The notes under the pieces are model-generated. The model was not told the origin of the DNA. It saw only the letters and a list, made by a program, of their open reading frames with translations, and did not search any database. Made by a program: the position numbers and the translations under genes. A stretch of 64,000 nt of DNA from Akebia trifoliata (lineage: Eukaryota > Streptophyta > Magnoliopsida > Ranunculales > Lardizabalaceae), in the NCBI GenBank assembly GCA_017979445.1, contig CM030711.1, positions 39,672,757-39,736,756 on the forward strand, written 5' to 3'. Within the stretch, counting starts at the first letter, position 1; each line of letters begins with the position of its first letter. This document shows positions 12,248 to 23,074 of the stretch, piece by piece.

Positions 12248-12540
12248 AAGTTTTTTTTCATATACACAATTCTCTCATGACCCTATATTTCAATGACTAC
12301 TCATAAATGCCACGTGGGAATCTGCTGGATTTTTTCCATTATCAATTGTCCCATCCTTTGATGAACCACCACATAAAGTATGAATGATTATAAGGATTTC
12401 TAGTCGTTGGATTGAATATCAACCAAGAAATAGACAATGGAGTTTCCTAATAATTTTTTGAATGATAATGCTGAAGTAACATTGTACATGTGTGTTATAA
12501 CCATAGATACTTTTCATCGAGATCTTACTTTTTAAATTAT
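12248..12540. other. AT-rich spacer
   Basis: Nothing recognised between the end of element P1 and the decayed gene fragment. Confidence 0.4.
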
Positions 12541-12994
12541 CATAACTCTTTAGATAATGTTCACTTGATCCCTAAGTCAGGACCATTGATTGGAATGCTG
12601 TGTAGCACATTCTACGATCCTAGTAGCCATCATTATTCTTCGAAGCACTATAATTAAAAGAGAGGCGTTCAAGATTGGTGTCATGTTCCAATAGCAGCAT
12701 ATCGTGTCTGCTTGACAGGTTTTGGTCGTACTTAAGGCACATAGGACTGCATGCACAAATGTGTTTTAAATACCAATCCAAACTTGTCTCGTAGGCATTG
12801 TTATTATTCTATAGGGAATGAGACACCGTTTTGGATCCTAATTCTACCTAAAATATAGACGTATTTCTAACTAAAGAAATTTTCACGATATGATTCATTC
12901 AAAAAATTGAATAAAAAGCTCAGGGACTGCATGGGGCCAAATGATGCACCACATGAATGCAACCATTCACTTTGCATGTACATCGTCATTATAT

Positions 12995-13182
12995 CTTATG
13001 AAAATGCTGAACGTCCTTTGTTACACTGTTCAACACTGAGATGATGTGGTGGTGCATAGAGAACCTTAGATTTTTTTTATTTATATCTCGAGGAAAGAAA
13101 TCTGTGGTTATCTGTGCACTACCACATCAGTTCAGTGTTGAATACAGTGTTCAACGAAGGGAGTGTAGGATGACTCTATATC
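12995..13182. repeat. Hairpin MITE, family H, copy A
   Basis: Arms TGTTCAACACTGAGATGATG and, 100 bp on, CATCAGTTCAGTGTTGAATA are complementary with mismatches. The apex holds ACCTTAGATTTTTTTTATTT, then ATCTCGAGGAAAGAAATCTG. Copies with the same apex and differing stems lie near 23365-23555 and 58022-58165. Confidence 0.55.
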
Positions 13183-13440
13183 TTAGCCCAGACACCTTAT
13201 CACTATTCAATCTTGAGTAATCGTCGAGTGACAATTCATTAAAAGATCCAAAATAGACCAACTTCGTGTACGAGAATCAAGCATCTGGTGAGGCGGAAAG
13301 TGTTTGGTTGGATGATCTCCAAGTTCCATTGTTGAGCTCACCAATAAACAGGAATACCTCACACAACCCCTTATGACATCACCTCAATGAGAGTATTCAA
13401 AGCAAGCATAGCTTTATCATTCGTAATGTCTATGTGGTAC

Positions 13441-13567
13441 ATTTTTTTTATTTTTTTTATAACTGGGTATCCCTGTAGACAGCGGACTAGGCCCGTATCT
13501 GGATTTTGCCCAGTCCATAGACCATGACTTTTCCCAGGAGACATGCAATGTCCGCACAATACACGAA
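13441..13567 (-). mobile_element. SINE-like short retroelement
   Basis: On the minus strand it contains ATGGTCTATGGACTGGGCAA, then GTCTACAGGGATACCCAG, and ends in an (AAAAAT)-type A-rich tail. The flanks TATGTGGTAC (13431-13440) and CATATGGTAC (13568-13577) agree at 8 of 10 bases. A second copy lies at 30759-30876 in the opposite orientation with its own target duplication. An A-rich tail plus variable-length duplication fits a SINE. I cannot place clear pol III A and B boxes, so the tRNA origin is unproven. Confidence 0.55.
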
Positions 13568-13624
13568 CCATATGGTACTTGACTACTTCTCTGATGTAAT
13601 CCAAGCCAATATTCTCGAATGATT

Positions 13625-15816
13625 CCTATAAGTCATCTCAACTCAAATTACTCGCCCACTTAAATGAAAATAACTTGAAAAGAAAATTGCTTGTATTACA
13701 ACACTCAAAAAGGGTTTATCAATGCATGTAAAAAAAAAAAAAAAAAAAAATTTCCTTTGAAAATGCAATTTTTAGGTGTTTGGTTACGGTTTTTCCCTAC
13801 AAACAACTGAAGCGAGTATTGCCCAAGGAAAAAAGTGTTTTCTTACCATCTAGAAATTGATTTTTCCACCTCCAAACGCGATATTCTTTCACCATTACCC
13901 CCACCCCTAAAATTAAAAACATAGGTTCAAGTCTCTAAAACTCAACTTCAATAGGATATCCATTGAGTCAAGTCAACAACAAATGAATAGACTCAAACAA
14001 TTCAATTAAAAGTATATTAAATTTACTTATGTATAAAAAATAATTTTAATAATTTGAAATAATTAATTAACATTTTTCTATCCACAAAATATTATACATA
14101 GCCAAATAACTCAATTGACTATCTGACCTAATTGATACATTTTCAAGTGATTCGGTCAAGTTGATTAGACGATTCTACGAGGAACTCATTGAGTTTTTCT
14201 TTTTTTCATCCATCGAATTTTGGGATAGTCACCTAGAAGTCCATTTGATTCGATTTGCCTTGATGAGCCTTAAAGTACTTTGCCAAAATCCAACTCCCCT
14301 TTTAATTGATATCTTACTATATGCAATTGTAGGCGTCAAAATGTTATGAATGTCCCTACAAGTTTCATAAATCACAAAAAAATCCCTCAAAATTATAAAT
14401 AGGCCCACCCATGCAAATAGAGTCCATTGCTTGAAGACAAGCCTTCTATAATTTGGGTTTGGATATTTGCAGATAAAATTTATGGTCCAATAAATTCAAA
14501 TGATCTACATTAAATATTGGGTACCCAACAAATGAATTAGCTCATGGTTAATTCCAAAACCCACTGAAAAAGGTCTGATCAATAATCAAATACCATTTAA
14601 ACCAATAATGTAAAATCCGGTTAAGTTAAGGTTACAATTGAAAATATCCTCCTACCGAGTCTATAACTATAAAAGCCTAGGCTATTTGGGAGGATCTCTG
14701 GATCACTTTCTCTTAGAAGATCGAAGCATCCTTCAGAGAAGAAGAAACTCTCAAACCTTTCTTTAGAGACGAAATAATATTCTTCAAGAGAGATTTGGAC
14801 TTTGATTAAGGAGAATATCAAGCCTAAAAGATTTTCTCCGAAAGTCAAGAAATCTTTCTCATCTGATCAAGGGCAAAGTCTCTATAGAAGATTAAACATA
14901 AAAAATCACAATTTATAAATTAAAGCAAACTTTTAAACTGATCAAATACGAAGTTTGAAGAGAAGGAAATGAACATAAATCTACTAAAAAGATTAGACAC
15001 AACAAAGTCACTATCAAAATAACATTTTCAATCCATCATACGTGAAGCCTGGAGAGAAGAAAACTATACACACATCACCACTATTTTTTTTTTTTTTTTG
15101 GACTATTAATCAAAGAATAATACTGAGATCTGTATCTTCATTATTATCAAATCAATATAAAAATCATTTACGATTTTATTTCATGTATCTCAAGGATCGT
15201 GAAATTTGTTATCGAAAATAATCAAATGGAAGAATTCATTTTCCCATTAAATTCAGTTTTCCATGTCCATTTTCCAAGGAGTGTATTCCCTTGTAATCAT
15301 GTAGACCCTAAGTGGTTGGAGTGTTCTCGAAGAGGATGATGATAAATGAAGACTTCTTTTGCCGTATAAAGACTTTCAGATGAGTCTACGAGAACATAAA
15401 TTTTCTATTATCTTCATAATATATATTTAGAATTATCATAAACCTACTCTAAATCATTCACATGGTATGTAAGATTATATAACAAATTGTATATATAATT
15501 CAATAATTCTACATCTCTATATTATTCTATATATCTCTGGACTATTCTAGAACTTTTTGAACCCTTAGGAACTTTTTGGTTTCCTTGTGATTTAGTAAAG
15601 GAAAAAACCATATCATACTACGAAAGCATAACAATTTAGATCTAGTAACAATAACACATGCAGGATATTCGAAGAAATGGCTATCCTAAAACCCAAAATT
15701 TAATGCACTAATTTGGAAACATACTTTTCGACTACTCATTTCATAAAGGGGATGGCATACCCTTTTTTACCTCAATATTCTCTAGAGAATAATAGAAATA
15801 GAATCTTCTTATCTTT
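13625..15816. other. Intergenic AT-rich stretch
   Basis: No gene recognised in about 2.2 kb; simple A/T runs at 13730-13750 and 15085-15100. The open frames at 14161-14349 and 14621-14848 show no known motif. Confidence 0.4.
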
Positions 15817-16009
15817 ACGCTGTGTTTGAATTGAGGGAAGGGGAGGGAAGAGAAACTCATTAAGGGAAGGGAAGGGAAGGTTCTCTTCACCCTGTTTGGA
15901 TTGAAAGAGAAGAGAAAAGAAAAAGTCAACTTTCTCATGTTCGGTTAGGATTCATAAGAGAAGAGAAGAGAAATTATTATTGTCAAATGACTATTATACC
16001 CTTCTTAGT

Positions 16010-17165
16010 AAAAACAAAATTTTACTTATACAATTCTACTTATACAATGATACAAACCTTAATACCATATTTCTTGCAGAAATTCCCTATTATCAAACTT
16101 AAGAAATACAAGACTGTATATCATGAGAGCTTACATTTCCACCAATGTTTTAAAAATCAAATTGATTCCCTGGTTCAATTTGGTTGGACAGATGTATGTT
16201 TTTATTAAAAAAACTAAAAATACTTGTTCATCTCATTGACTCAAAATCCAAGTCATTTGGCACACTAAAATATGCAAATTTGAGATTAAAGACATGGTCC
16301 TAAACATTTAAGCCTACAATGATGGACCTTTTCAAGCTTCTTACAATTTTTAGCTCTCTCAAAATGTTGAAGTAAGCTATCAACTTCCCAACAATTACTA
16401 GCACACATCATCTGTAACCCAAATTCAAGCAGATTATATAATTATAACAATTTATTAAGCCATTTATTTTCGATCAATTACTAGTGAGAGTGGATAACAT
16501 TGATTAAAAAGGCTCATTTTTTTATTATTGATATCGTAAAGTTATAATGTTTTTCTAGACTATTTTGATCTAGATTAATTGTTCTTGATCGACTGGCAAT
16601 AATAGGGGATATTTCATACTAAATATTTATAAAGTCTCAAAAAAATTTCTTCCTTCCCCATATAAAGCATAGTAGTAGAGCTTAGTTAAGAACCTTAAGA
16701 AGTTGTAGACAAGATCAACTGTCAATAAAAGATTGAAGGGCCAGATGGTTGGGAGTTTGATCTTTGAATTAATTTGCTTAACCTTTCTAAGCCACATGTT
16801 CTCAACCCCTTATCCTTAGTTGTTTGTTAACAAATGAGATCAGGTTGTTGGGTGTGACATGGTTCATTGTTGACTCCTCATGCGTTACTACTTGGTGGCA
16901 TTTTTTAAGGTTATTATAGCCATTTATTTTGATAAAAGGATAGTCATATATAGTAGTCAAATTACATAAAGGATGTTATGTTTCGGGTCGCAATATGGTT
17001 TCCATATATAGATGTTAGGCAGCCATCTTCAAGTTCTCCTAGGACTGTTTGGACCAACTCATGATGGACATCACAATTAAACCAGTATGATCAGTGGAGG
17101 ATTTGCTTTTCTTCGTCAAGGAGCCAAAAAAAAAAAAAAATGTACATTATCACAATTATTGGTCT
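16010..17165. other. Non-coding left interior of the candidate element
   Basis: AT-rich with no recognised coding sequence. It lies downstream of the SufB-derived exon, so any 3' untranslated region of the chimeric transcript would run here. Confidence 0.35.
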
Positions 17166-17384
17166 CTACCCAACAGATCCCTCAAGCTTCAAACTCATGA
17201 GCTCGTTCACTTCAGAACTGAACTCGGCAGGAAGCTTGTTGAAGATATCTTTGCAGAAACTAGAAATAAGGGCTTTGACTGCCTTCTCGTGATCAATGCC
17301 CCTTTGCTGAAAGTAGAATAGCTGATCTTCACTAATTTTTGAGGTGCTAGCTTCATGTTTGACACGGGCTGAAGTGTTCTTCAC
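17166..17384 (-). pseudogene. SufB (ABCI8-type) last-exon fragment
   Basis: The minus strand reads [16 protein letters not shown], then [18 protein letters not shown], and ends [12 protein letters not shown]. This is the conserved C-terminus of SufB, the Fe-S cluster assembly scaffold subunit of the plastid SUF system, whose conserved [17 protein letters not shown] segment appears here with S for G. An acceptor (CTCAACAG) precedes the GTG codon for V at 17384. About 72 residues of a protein of several hundred are present, and no other SufB exon was found, so it is a captured piece and not a SufB gene. It is in frame (phase 0) with the upstream exons at 17703-17873 and 18403-18447 and would supply the stop codon of the chimera. 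Confidence 0.85.
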
Positions 17385-17702
17385 CTGTTGAGCAGATTAA
17401 CATTAAATTTACACAAAAGAAAAAAAAATCCTGCCTGGCAACATTAAGTTTCGTAAAATCTCCATGCAGGATATTAAAAATGATGAATACATAGATATGT
17501 AAATTCCACATATGCAATCTCCATCGTAGCCTACCACCAGTGCTCAAAACATGGCACGTACATCACAGGTCCAAGTGATAAGAACATTTTCAATTTATCA
17601 TATTATCTTTTTTATTGTGAGGTGAGCTTAATGTTCAAGTCCCCCCAACCCACGGAAAACAACTTGAACATGAAAAAAAGTTAAAATATATAATAGCTTT
17701 AC

Positions 17703-17873
17703 CCTTTCTTCTTCTTCCATGTTGCATGGGAAATCTGATGGATTGTCGAGCGGGTACTCTACATATTGGTCATCATCTATGGCAGTTGGAACAAGTGGAA
17801 CATGGGAATGACCATTGGGGAATTCGAAACTAATTAGTCCAGAAGAAGAAACTGAATTGTATTCATGTCCTTC
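17703..17873 (-). pseudogene. Unidentified exon of the chimera (57 codons)
   Basis: It is bounded by acceptor TTATTGCAG at 17874 and donor GTAAAG below 17703, and is open in phase 0 throughout. It encodes EGHEYNSVSSSGLISFEFPN, then a segment with PTAIDDDQYVEYPLDNPSD, and ends in EEEER. It is acidic and serine-rich. I do not recognise the donor gene; the sequence is not part of SufB or ARF5 as I know those families. Its clean frame and canonical splice sites suggest it was taken with its neighbour exon 18403-18447 from one donor. Confidence 0.55.
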
Positions 17874-18402
17874 CTGCAATAAGAAACAATTAATAAATAG
17901 TGAGAATTTTGGACTTAACTCTGATTTTTAGCAGATAAGTGGCCATCAATTGCAACTATTTATCCAGTGAACAACCTCTTGGATGGGTCATACCCAAAAT
18001 CCATACTAATAGAGCAATCTAATCATCCAAGTATGAACAAGACATAACAAATAGGGAACAAGTTCATCCATTTATGGATTAGGATAACATGATTGAGCAT
18101 GATTTTGGGGCCATGGCCCGCTGATTGCATAGTCTAAATTGATGACTGGATGAACCGTGTATAGTCTATAACCCATTCATCATGTTTATAACAAACAACC
18201 AAAAGATACAAGAGCACTAGAAAAGAGAATTCTCTGCGGACAGGGTCATATCTACAATTTGATTGAGAACACAAATTAATTAGCACTCAGGTATGAGAAA
18301 AAGGTGAAAATGTTTCAAACTATCAGCTTAGTCTAGTGGAACTAAGATGAGCTCTTATCTAATAAAAAAAAAATGGAAACCAAATAAATGCAGTAAAGTT
18401 AC

Positions 18403-18447
18403 CTCGTCTCCATATTGCTTTTCTTTAGAGGGATTATCAAAAGGGAC
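18403..18447 (-). pseudogene. Unidentified 15-codon exon of the chimera
   Basis: It encodes VPFDNPSKEKQYGDE between acceptor CTCAG and donor GTAACT, in phase 0 on both sides. It is probably the upstream neighbour of 17703-17873 from the same unidentified donor. Very small exons are easy to over-call; the support is the match of splice sites and phase with the exons on either side. Confidence 0.45.
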
Positions 18448-18449
18448 CT

Positions 18450-19840
18450 GAGCAGTTTCAAGGAAACAACGCATGTAAGTGTAACGTTACAGACAACAAA
18501 AATAAGTTTAATTTTTTTTTTTAACTAAGTAAAGTTATACACAATTTAACAAATAAAATGTCTCCCAAGATATTAGTACACTGAAGCAATGTACTAAAAG
18601 AATGTTTGAAACTTGTATGCTCCATGCCTCCATCAATGTTCAATATTTAAACCAAGATACAATTTGATTTTCTCTATCTCGAAATGGTACTGATATTAGT
18701 ATTTTAGTTGCTCCATTAATCCTACTGAGCCTATAGTCGTATTAAGCTTCATATAAATGTGGCACAGACTAGGTGAGTTGGTGTGGGCAGAGTTGCCCAA
18801 TGAAACTGAGATTACATGTAAGTAGAAATTTAGCTCAGAAATGTAGCCATTCTTCTAAAAATGGCTGATGATGACAGTATGACTGATTCACTTTGAGAAA
18901 TTGAAATTTTTTTTTTCAAGACATTTAGAAAAAAAAAAAAGGAGAAAGGGAGGTCGAGATGACCAACCCGAAAAGATACAAGAAACCTAAGACCACCCAC
19001 AATGAAGTTAATCATGTGACCTCCGCCCCTTGATCAAGTGGTTATATGCTATGAAAAACAATCAAGAAAACACAAAATTTACATGGTTTGGTTAAGCCTA
19101 CATCCATGGATGAGGGATGGAAGTGCTTCACTATTTTTGAGAATGGTTATAGGTGTAACTTATATAATTGTAGGTTGCCTAATTCGAAACCTTCTCTTCC
19201 AAAATGCCATATTTTCCTTTATGTCAAACATTCCTATTAGAGTTTCACTGGGTCGAGGCTCTGCCCCAAACCCCCAGGATCCCCCACCCCAAAAGGGGGG
19301 CAGTCAGGCAGCTACACGTCCCCTATGACTCCATGTTCCATGACTTCGATGTCCAATTCTATGGTGTGATAATGTTGGTGCCCTGCCAATCTGATTTTTC
19401 ACAATCACATGAAGCACGTTGAGATTGCTTCACTTTGTTCGTGATAAAGTAGCAAAACGTCAGTTGGATGACCGATACATCTCCACGAAAGATCAAGTTG
19501 CAGATATAATAACAATAGCTCTATCGATGGCTCGCTTCAAGATACTTTAGGACAAGCTCGACGTCTCCAATGGGGCGCTTCACTTGCGGGGGCATGTTAA
19601 GTATAAACATTAGCTTCTCTAATCTTATCCAATTCTATTACCAAAATCACAGATTTGAAATTTTCTCTTATTTTGTTACCAAATCACCGTCAAAGTATAT
19701 CCAATTAGATCATCACATACACTATAATATTTTATTAAAAATATACTTTGACTCTCACACAACAAAGTGTGAAGAGAATTTGCTTATTCTCAACTAATTG
19801 AGGAATGAAATATTTTAGACTAAGTTGACAACTAATTGAG
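18450..19840. repeat. Intron of the chimera with repeat-like sequence
   Basis: This is the junction interval between the ARF5-derived and unidentified exons. It contains a stretch at about 19040-19330 with AAAATTTACATGGTTTGGTT, then CTACATCCATGGATGAGGG and a G/C-rich block near 19255-19310. That stretch resembles dispersed plant sequences containing an ACATGGTTTGG-like motif; related text occurs near 37508 and 41410. It may mark the seam between captures. Confidence 0.35.
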
Positions 19841-19845
19841 CTTAC

Positions 19846-20935
19846 AGTGTTCATTGGCTGAAGAGTCATTTGGGCGTAGATTTCATCCGTCTCTCTGTCA
19901 GCCTAGGAGAAGATCATGTAACATGAAGTGAGGAACATAGAAGATCTTTCAAGCAACATATGTCAAGACCAAAAAATACAAAATTTAATAAATAAGTAAA
20001 AGAAGGAAAAGAAATACAATATTGATTAATAATATGTACGTGTAATGGAACATTGTGAACCTGGCACGTCAACTAAGACTGAAATTTTGGGTAATTAGGA
20101 ATATGTGAGGTTGCTACTCTTTTGGTTGAACATGCCACCTATTGAAGCAAATGAAAACCATCCAAAGTAGTGTTACCAAGTAGAAAAAATCAATATTTTC
20201 AACCACGAGGAGGTTTGGTTCCATTGTAATATTCCAAGAAATGGACAACTAACAATATTTTCTTATTAGTTGGTGATTGCTCATAGCACATCTAGTATCA
20301 TTGAACCTTAAACAATGAAATTACACACACACCCCTCTCCCTCTCATCTTTCATGAAATTACACAACTGATATTCATTATATAATTGTTCATGGTATAGT
20401 ATTTCGGATGTTATTAGAAGAAACTAAATCAACACTAAAGGAAGTAGAACACACCTGCTCGACGTGTCCTTGTGGAAAATAATAAACTAGGCCCCCTACT
20501 TGAGGCAACGAAACAAGCAACCTGGCACAAGCATGCCAATTTGCCTCTGAAACCAACAAAAGACAAGCCTAAATTCAATGTCCTCTATAAGAGAAAAACA
20601 AACATATATAGGGAATAAAGCAGCTCTAAACAGCGTCACAGAAGGTCTCCCACTAGATAAAACTTCTAACAAAATGCAAATATACAAGTAAATCACTTGT
20701 AAGTTCAAACAAGCATATTTGTTTAAGATTCAAGCTTCAATAGTTCCAAGTTTCATATATTCTTGGTCAAGTTACCAAATCAACTCTGAAGCAATAAAAA
20801 AGTAGGGGATTGAAAATTAAACTAACCAGACTGATCTTGAATTTCTTTCAAAATCTTCATCTCCTCAAGCAGAGTAGATGCCCCATTCACCAATCCAACC
20901 CCTGTTTTTCTCCTTTCTTCAATAGAACAAGCCAT
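19846..20935 (-). pseudogene. ARF5/MONOPTEROS-like 5' gene fragment, exons 1-4
   Basis: ARF5 is an auxin response factor, a nuclear B3-domain transcription factor. Four exons are readable. Exon 1 (20827-20935) runs from ATG with MACSIEERRKTGVGLVNG, then STLLEEMKILKE and DQSG. Exon 2 (20455-20546) reads [20 protein letters not shown], then [11 protein letters not shown]. Exon 3 (20040-20138) reads VACSTKRVATSHIPNYPKF, a stop, then CQVHNVPLH. Exon 4 (19846-19902) reads ADRETDEIYAQMTLQPMNT. Order, orientation and the phases G|AG, 0, 0 follow the ARF5 gene, introns included. Lesions: the conserved HACAGPLV has become HACARLLV, the start of exon 2 is altered, and a CAG-to-TAG-type stop lies in exon 3. 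The B3 DNA-binding domain is absent, so no auxin-response DNA binding is expected. It is a captured fragment. Confidence 0.88.
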
Positions 20936-22580
20936 TTTTTTTTCTCTATATATCAAACTACAAGAACACACCTTCACTTCAACCAATTCTTTCATTTTTG
21001 AGCTCAATACCTACTAAACACACCAACAACCTCCCAAAAATCTCATCTTTCTTTAAAAAAAAAAAAACAAAACTTTGCTAAAACCACCTCACAAAATCCA
21101 ATCTTTCTTTAAAAAGATATTGACTTTATGTTGGTCTGGGGTACAAACTCACTATAAGTGGAAACTGGCACATCTCGCCACCAATTGTTCTAAAACTAGC
21201 AACAGCTCCACAATACACATCTTTCATAACATCAACATATGGGACTCTGTTTTTCCATGTCAGTAAATTCATGTGCAAATTTGTCTCTATTTTCGAAACT
21301 TTACCATTAATTGTCCAAGTAAGAAAATAGCACCGATAGTCAACCTTCTTGCATTGACCCCACGATAATTGGCGAAATTTTACATATCACGCTTGTTATT
21401 GTAAACCATACCATAATACTCCATTTCTCTAACATTTTCTTTGTATCTAAAAATATTGTTAAACAACCTAAGAAACCAACAAAATACAGTTTCTCCAATG
21501 TACTTCCAAGTATCTATAGGGATACAATCTGGTCAGAAAGCCTTTTATATTTTAACCGGAGCCAAAGTCCCTTTCACTTTTATAACACAATCTTACAATA
21601 GCTTATATATCTTATGTAACATAAGCATTTCCTTCAACTTCTAAGCTCACTAAGTGATCTTCATTTTGCAATGTATGAAAATTATCCCTTCATCTTTCCT
21701 TAATTTTCCTTACTAAAAATAGAAAATTTTGGTTTTCATTCTCAATGCATCAATATCTCCAGTTTTCTTCTTTTATGTTGCAAGTTTGTAAATATCTTTA
21801 TCGCCTTCCTTGTACATAAACAGTATAAAACATCATAAATTCCATGTTTACCTTATTTATTTGCTCTTCTTTAACAGATTTATATTTTTTTTTCCTCAAA
21901 ACTTTTGTGTCTCTTATTTACCAACAAGTATCAACATGGTTTTAAATCTTTTGTGTGTGTGTGAGAGAGAGAGAGATTGCATTTTCCCTTTAAAACCCCA
22001 ACTTCTTTATCCACCCTTATAATATAATTGCATTCTATTTTACTTTCAACATAGCAAGAATATTACTGAAAATCAAATATTGATTAGTAACACACTTCAA
22101 GCTAATCTCGACGACAAATTAGAACTAATAAAGAAAATAGTTAAATATTAACTCCTAGGAGAACAGCTCAAATGTTGGCATTATCATCCAAATAGCCCTA
22201 AATCATATTAAATTGATAATCCATTTTTTCAAAAAAATAATTTTCTACAGTGCATTCAAACAGCCCCTGACATTAAAACACATTAAACCTGTAGAATTCG
22301 TAATCAGATCAGTAAAACTCCAAATCCTGAGAACAAATAATAGAGATTCACATTCGAAAAAGTATAAAAGCAAATCAAATAAAAATAAAATGTGGAACAA
22401 ATCAACCAACAAGCACGAATCTAAAACCCCAAAATTATTGTATAGATACATTAAGAAAAAAAAGTAAAAAATCAAAGTTCCAATATTAATCTGCTATCTG
22501 CAATTATAACGTAAATTTACATATAATAAACAAGAGAAGAAGTCTGTGATCTTGGAGAAAACCTAGATTTGAGGATTTAC
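20936..22580. other. Interval between RPS19- and ARF5-derived pieces
   Basis: No exon recognised. Immediately 5' of the ARF5 start, the minus strand stays open for 24 codons, as a 5' untranslated leader can. The rest is AT-rich. If transcription starts near the RPS19 piece, this would be the first intron. Confidence 0.35.
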
Positions 22581-22637
22581 CTTTCCCGATCGTTTGAGGT
22601 GAGCAGAGTAAGCTTTTACAAACTCATGTGGAGAGAC
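22581..22637 (-). pseudogene. Cytosolic RPS19 exon-1 fragment
   Basis: The minus strand reads [19 protein letters not shown] followed directly by donor GTAAATCC. This is the conserved N-terminus and first exon boundary of eukaryotic 40S ribosomal protein S19 (the nuclear-encoded cytosolic protein, not plastid rps19). The residues that should precede it are scrambled: AAGGCAACG stands where ATGGCAACG is expected and there is a small deletion, so the original start codon is gone. About 19 codons remain. Upstream sequence (22638-22700, with CCTAGAGA blocks) may be the RPS19 5' untranslated region and promoter edge, which could drive the chimera. Confidence 0.8.
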
Positions 22638-23015
22638 ATAGGTCGTTGCCTTCGTTCCTTCTCTCTAGGTATCTTCGTCTCCTTCGCAAGCATCTCTAGG
22701 TTTCTGAAATTTGTTTATAAGATTTACTTGGGGTGTAACTAGAAATAGTTGGCCTGCCAATATTACATTTCTTTGGAAATTTTAAAAAAGAAAGAGGGCA
22801 AATTTGGAAAAAAAAATTTATACCCTTCCCTTCCCTCCTCGTCTCTCCACTTTTGGAGGGAACAAAATTCTAGATTTTTTCCCCCCTCTTCCCCCCTTTT
22901 TTCTTCTCTTCCCTCCTCACTTAACAATCCAAACAGTGGAAAAGAAGAGAAATTAGCAAATTTTCTCTTCCCTTCCCTCCCCTTCCCTCAATCCAAACAG
23001 AGTGTTAATCTCTAG

Positions 23016-23017
<2 letters not shown>

Positions 23018-23071
<54 letters not shown>
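23018..23071. repeat. (TC)n-(AC)n microsatellite
   Basis: A pure CT run passes directly into a CA run, just outside the right end of the candidate capture element. Confidence 0.95.

Positions 23072-23074
<3 letters not shown>

Larger units (their letters stand above)
12545..13620 (-). pseudogene. Decayed gene fragment, second copy
   Basis: A diverged relative of 4150-4740 on the same strand. A recognisable peptide is MYHIDITNDKAMLALNTLIEV near 13380-13440. It is interrupted by a hairpin element (about 12995-13180) and a SINE-like insertion (13441-13567). Multiple stops occur in every frame. The family is unknown to me. Confidence 0.45.
15817..23005. mobile_element. Candidate 7.2-kb gene-capturing TIR element
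   Basis: The left end (ACGCTGTGTTTGAATTGAGGG) and the reverse complement of the right end (ACACTCTGTTTGGATTGAGGG) both continue into GAAGGGGAGGGAAG, giving TIRs of about 34 bp. Subterminal GTTTGGATTG motifs recur inside both ends (left near 15895, right near 22930). The flanking 8-mers TTATCTTT (15809-15816) and TAATCTCT (23006-23013) agree at 6 of 8. An 8-bp duplication and subterminal repeats are hAT-like features. Inside lie co-oriented fragments of RPS19, ARF5, an unidentified gene and SufB, and no transposase was recognised. The alternative is two independent small elements in opposite orientation that happen to flank the chimera. Confidence 0.5.

Noticed and set aside
20496..20708. 70-codon frame overlapping ARF5 exon 2
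   Set aside because: Wrong frame and intron sequence; the ARF-like WHACA and YYFPQGH motifs lie in another frame between proper splice sites.
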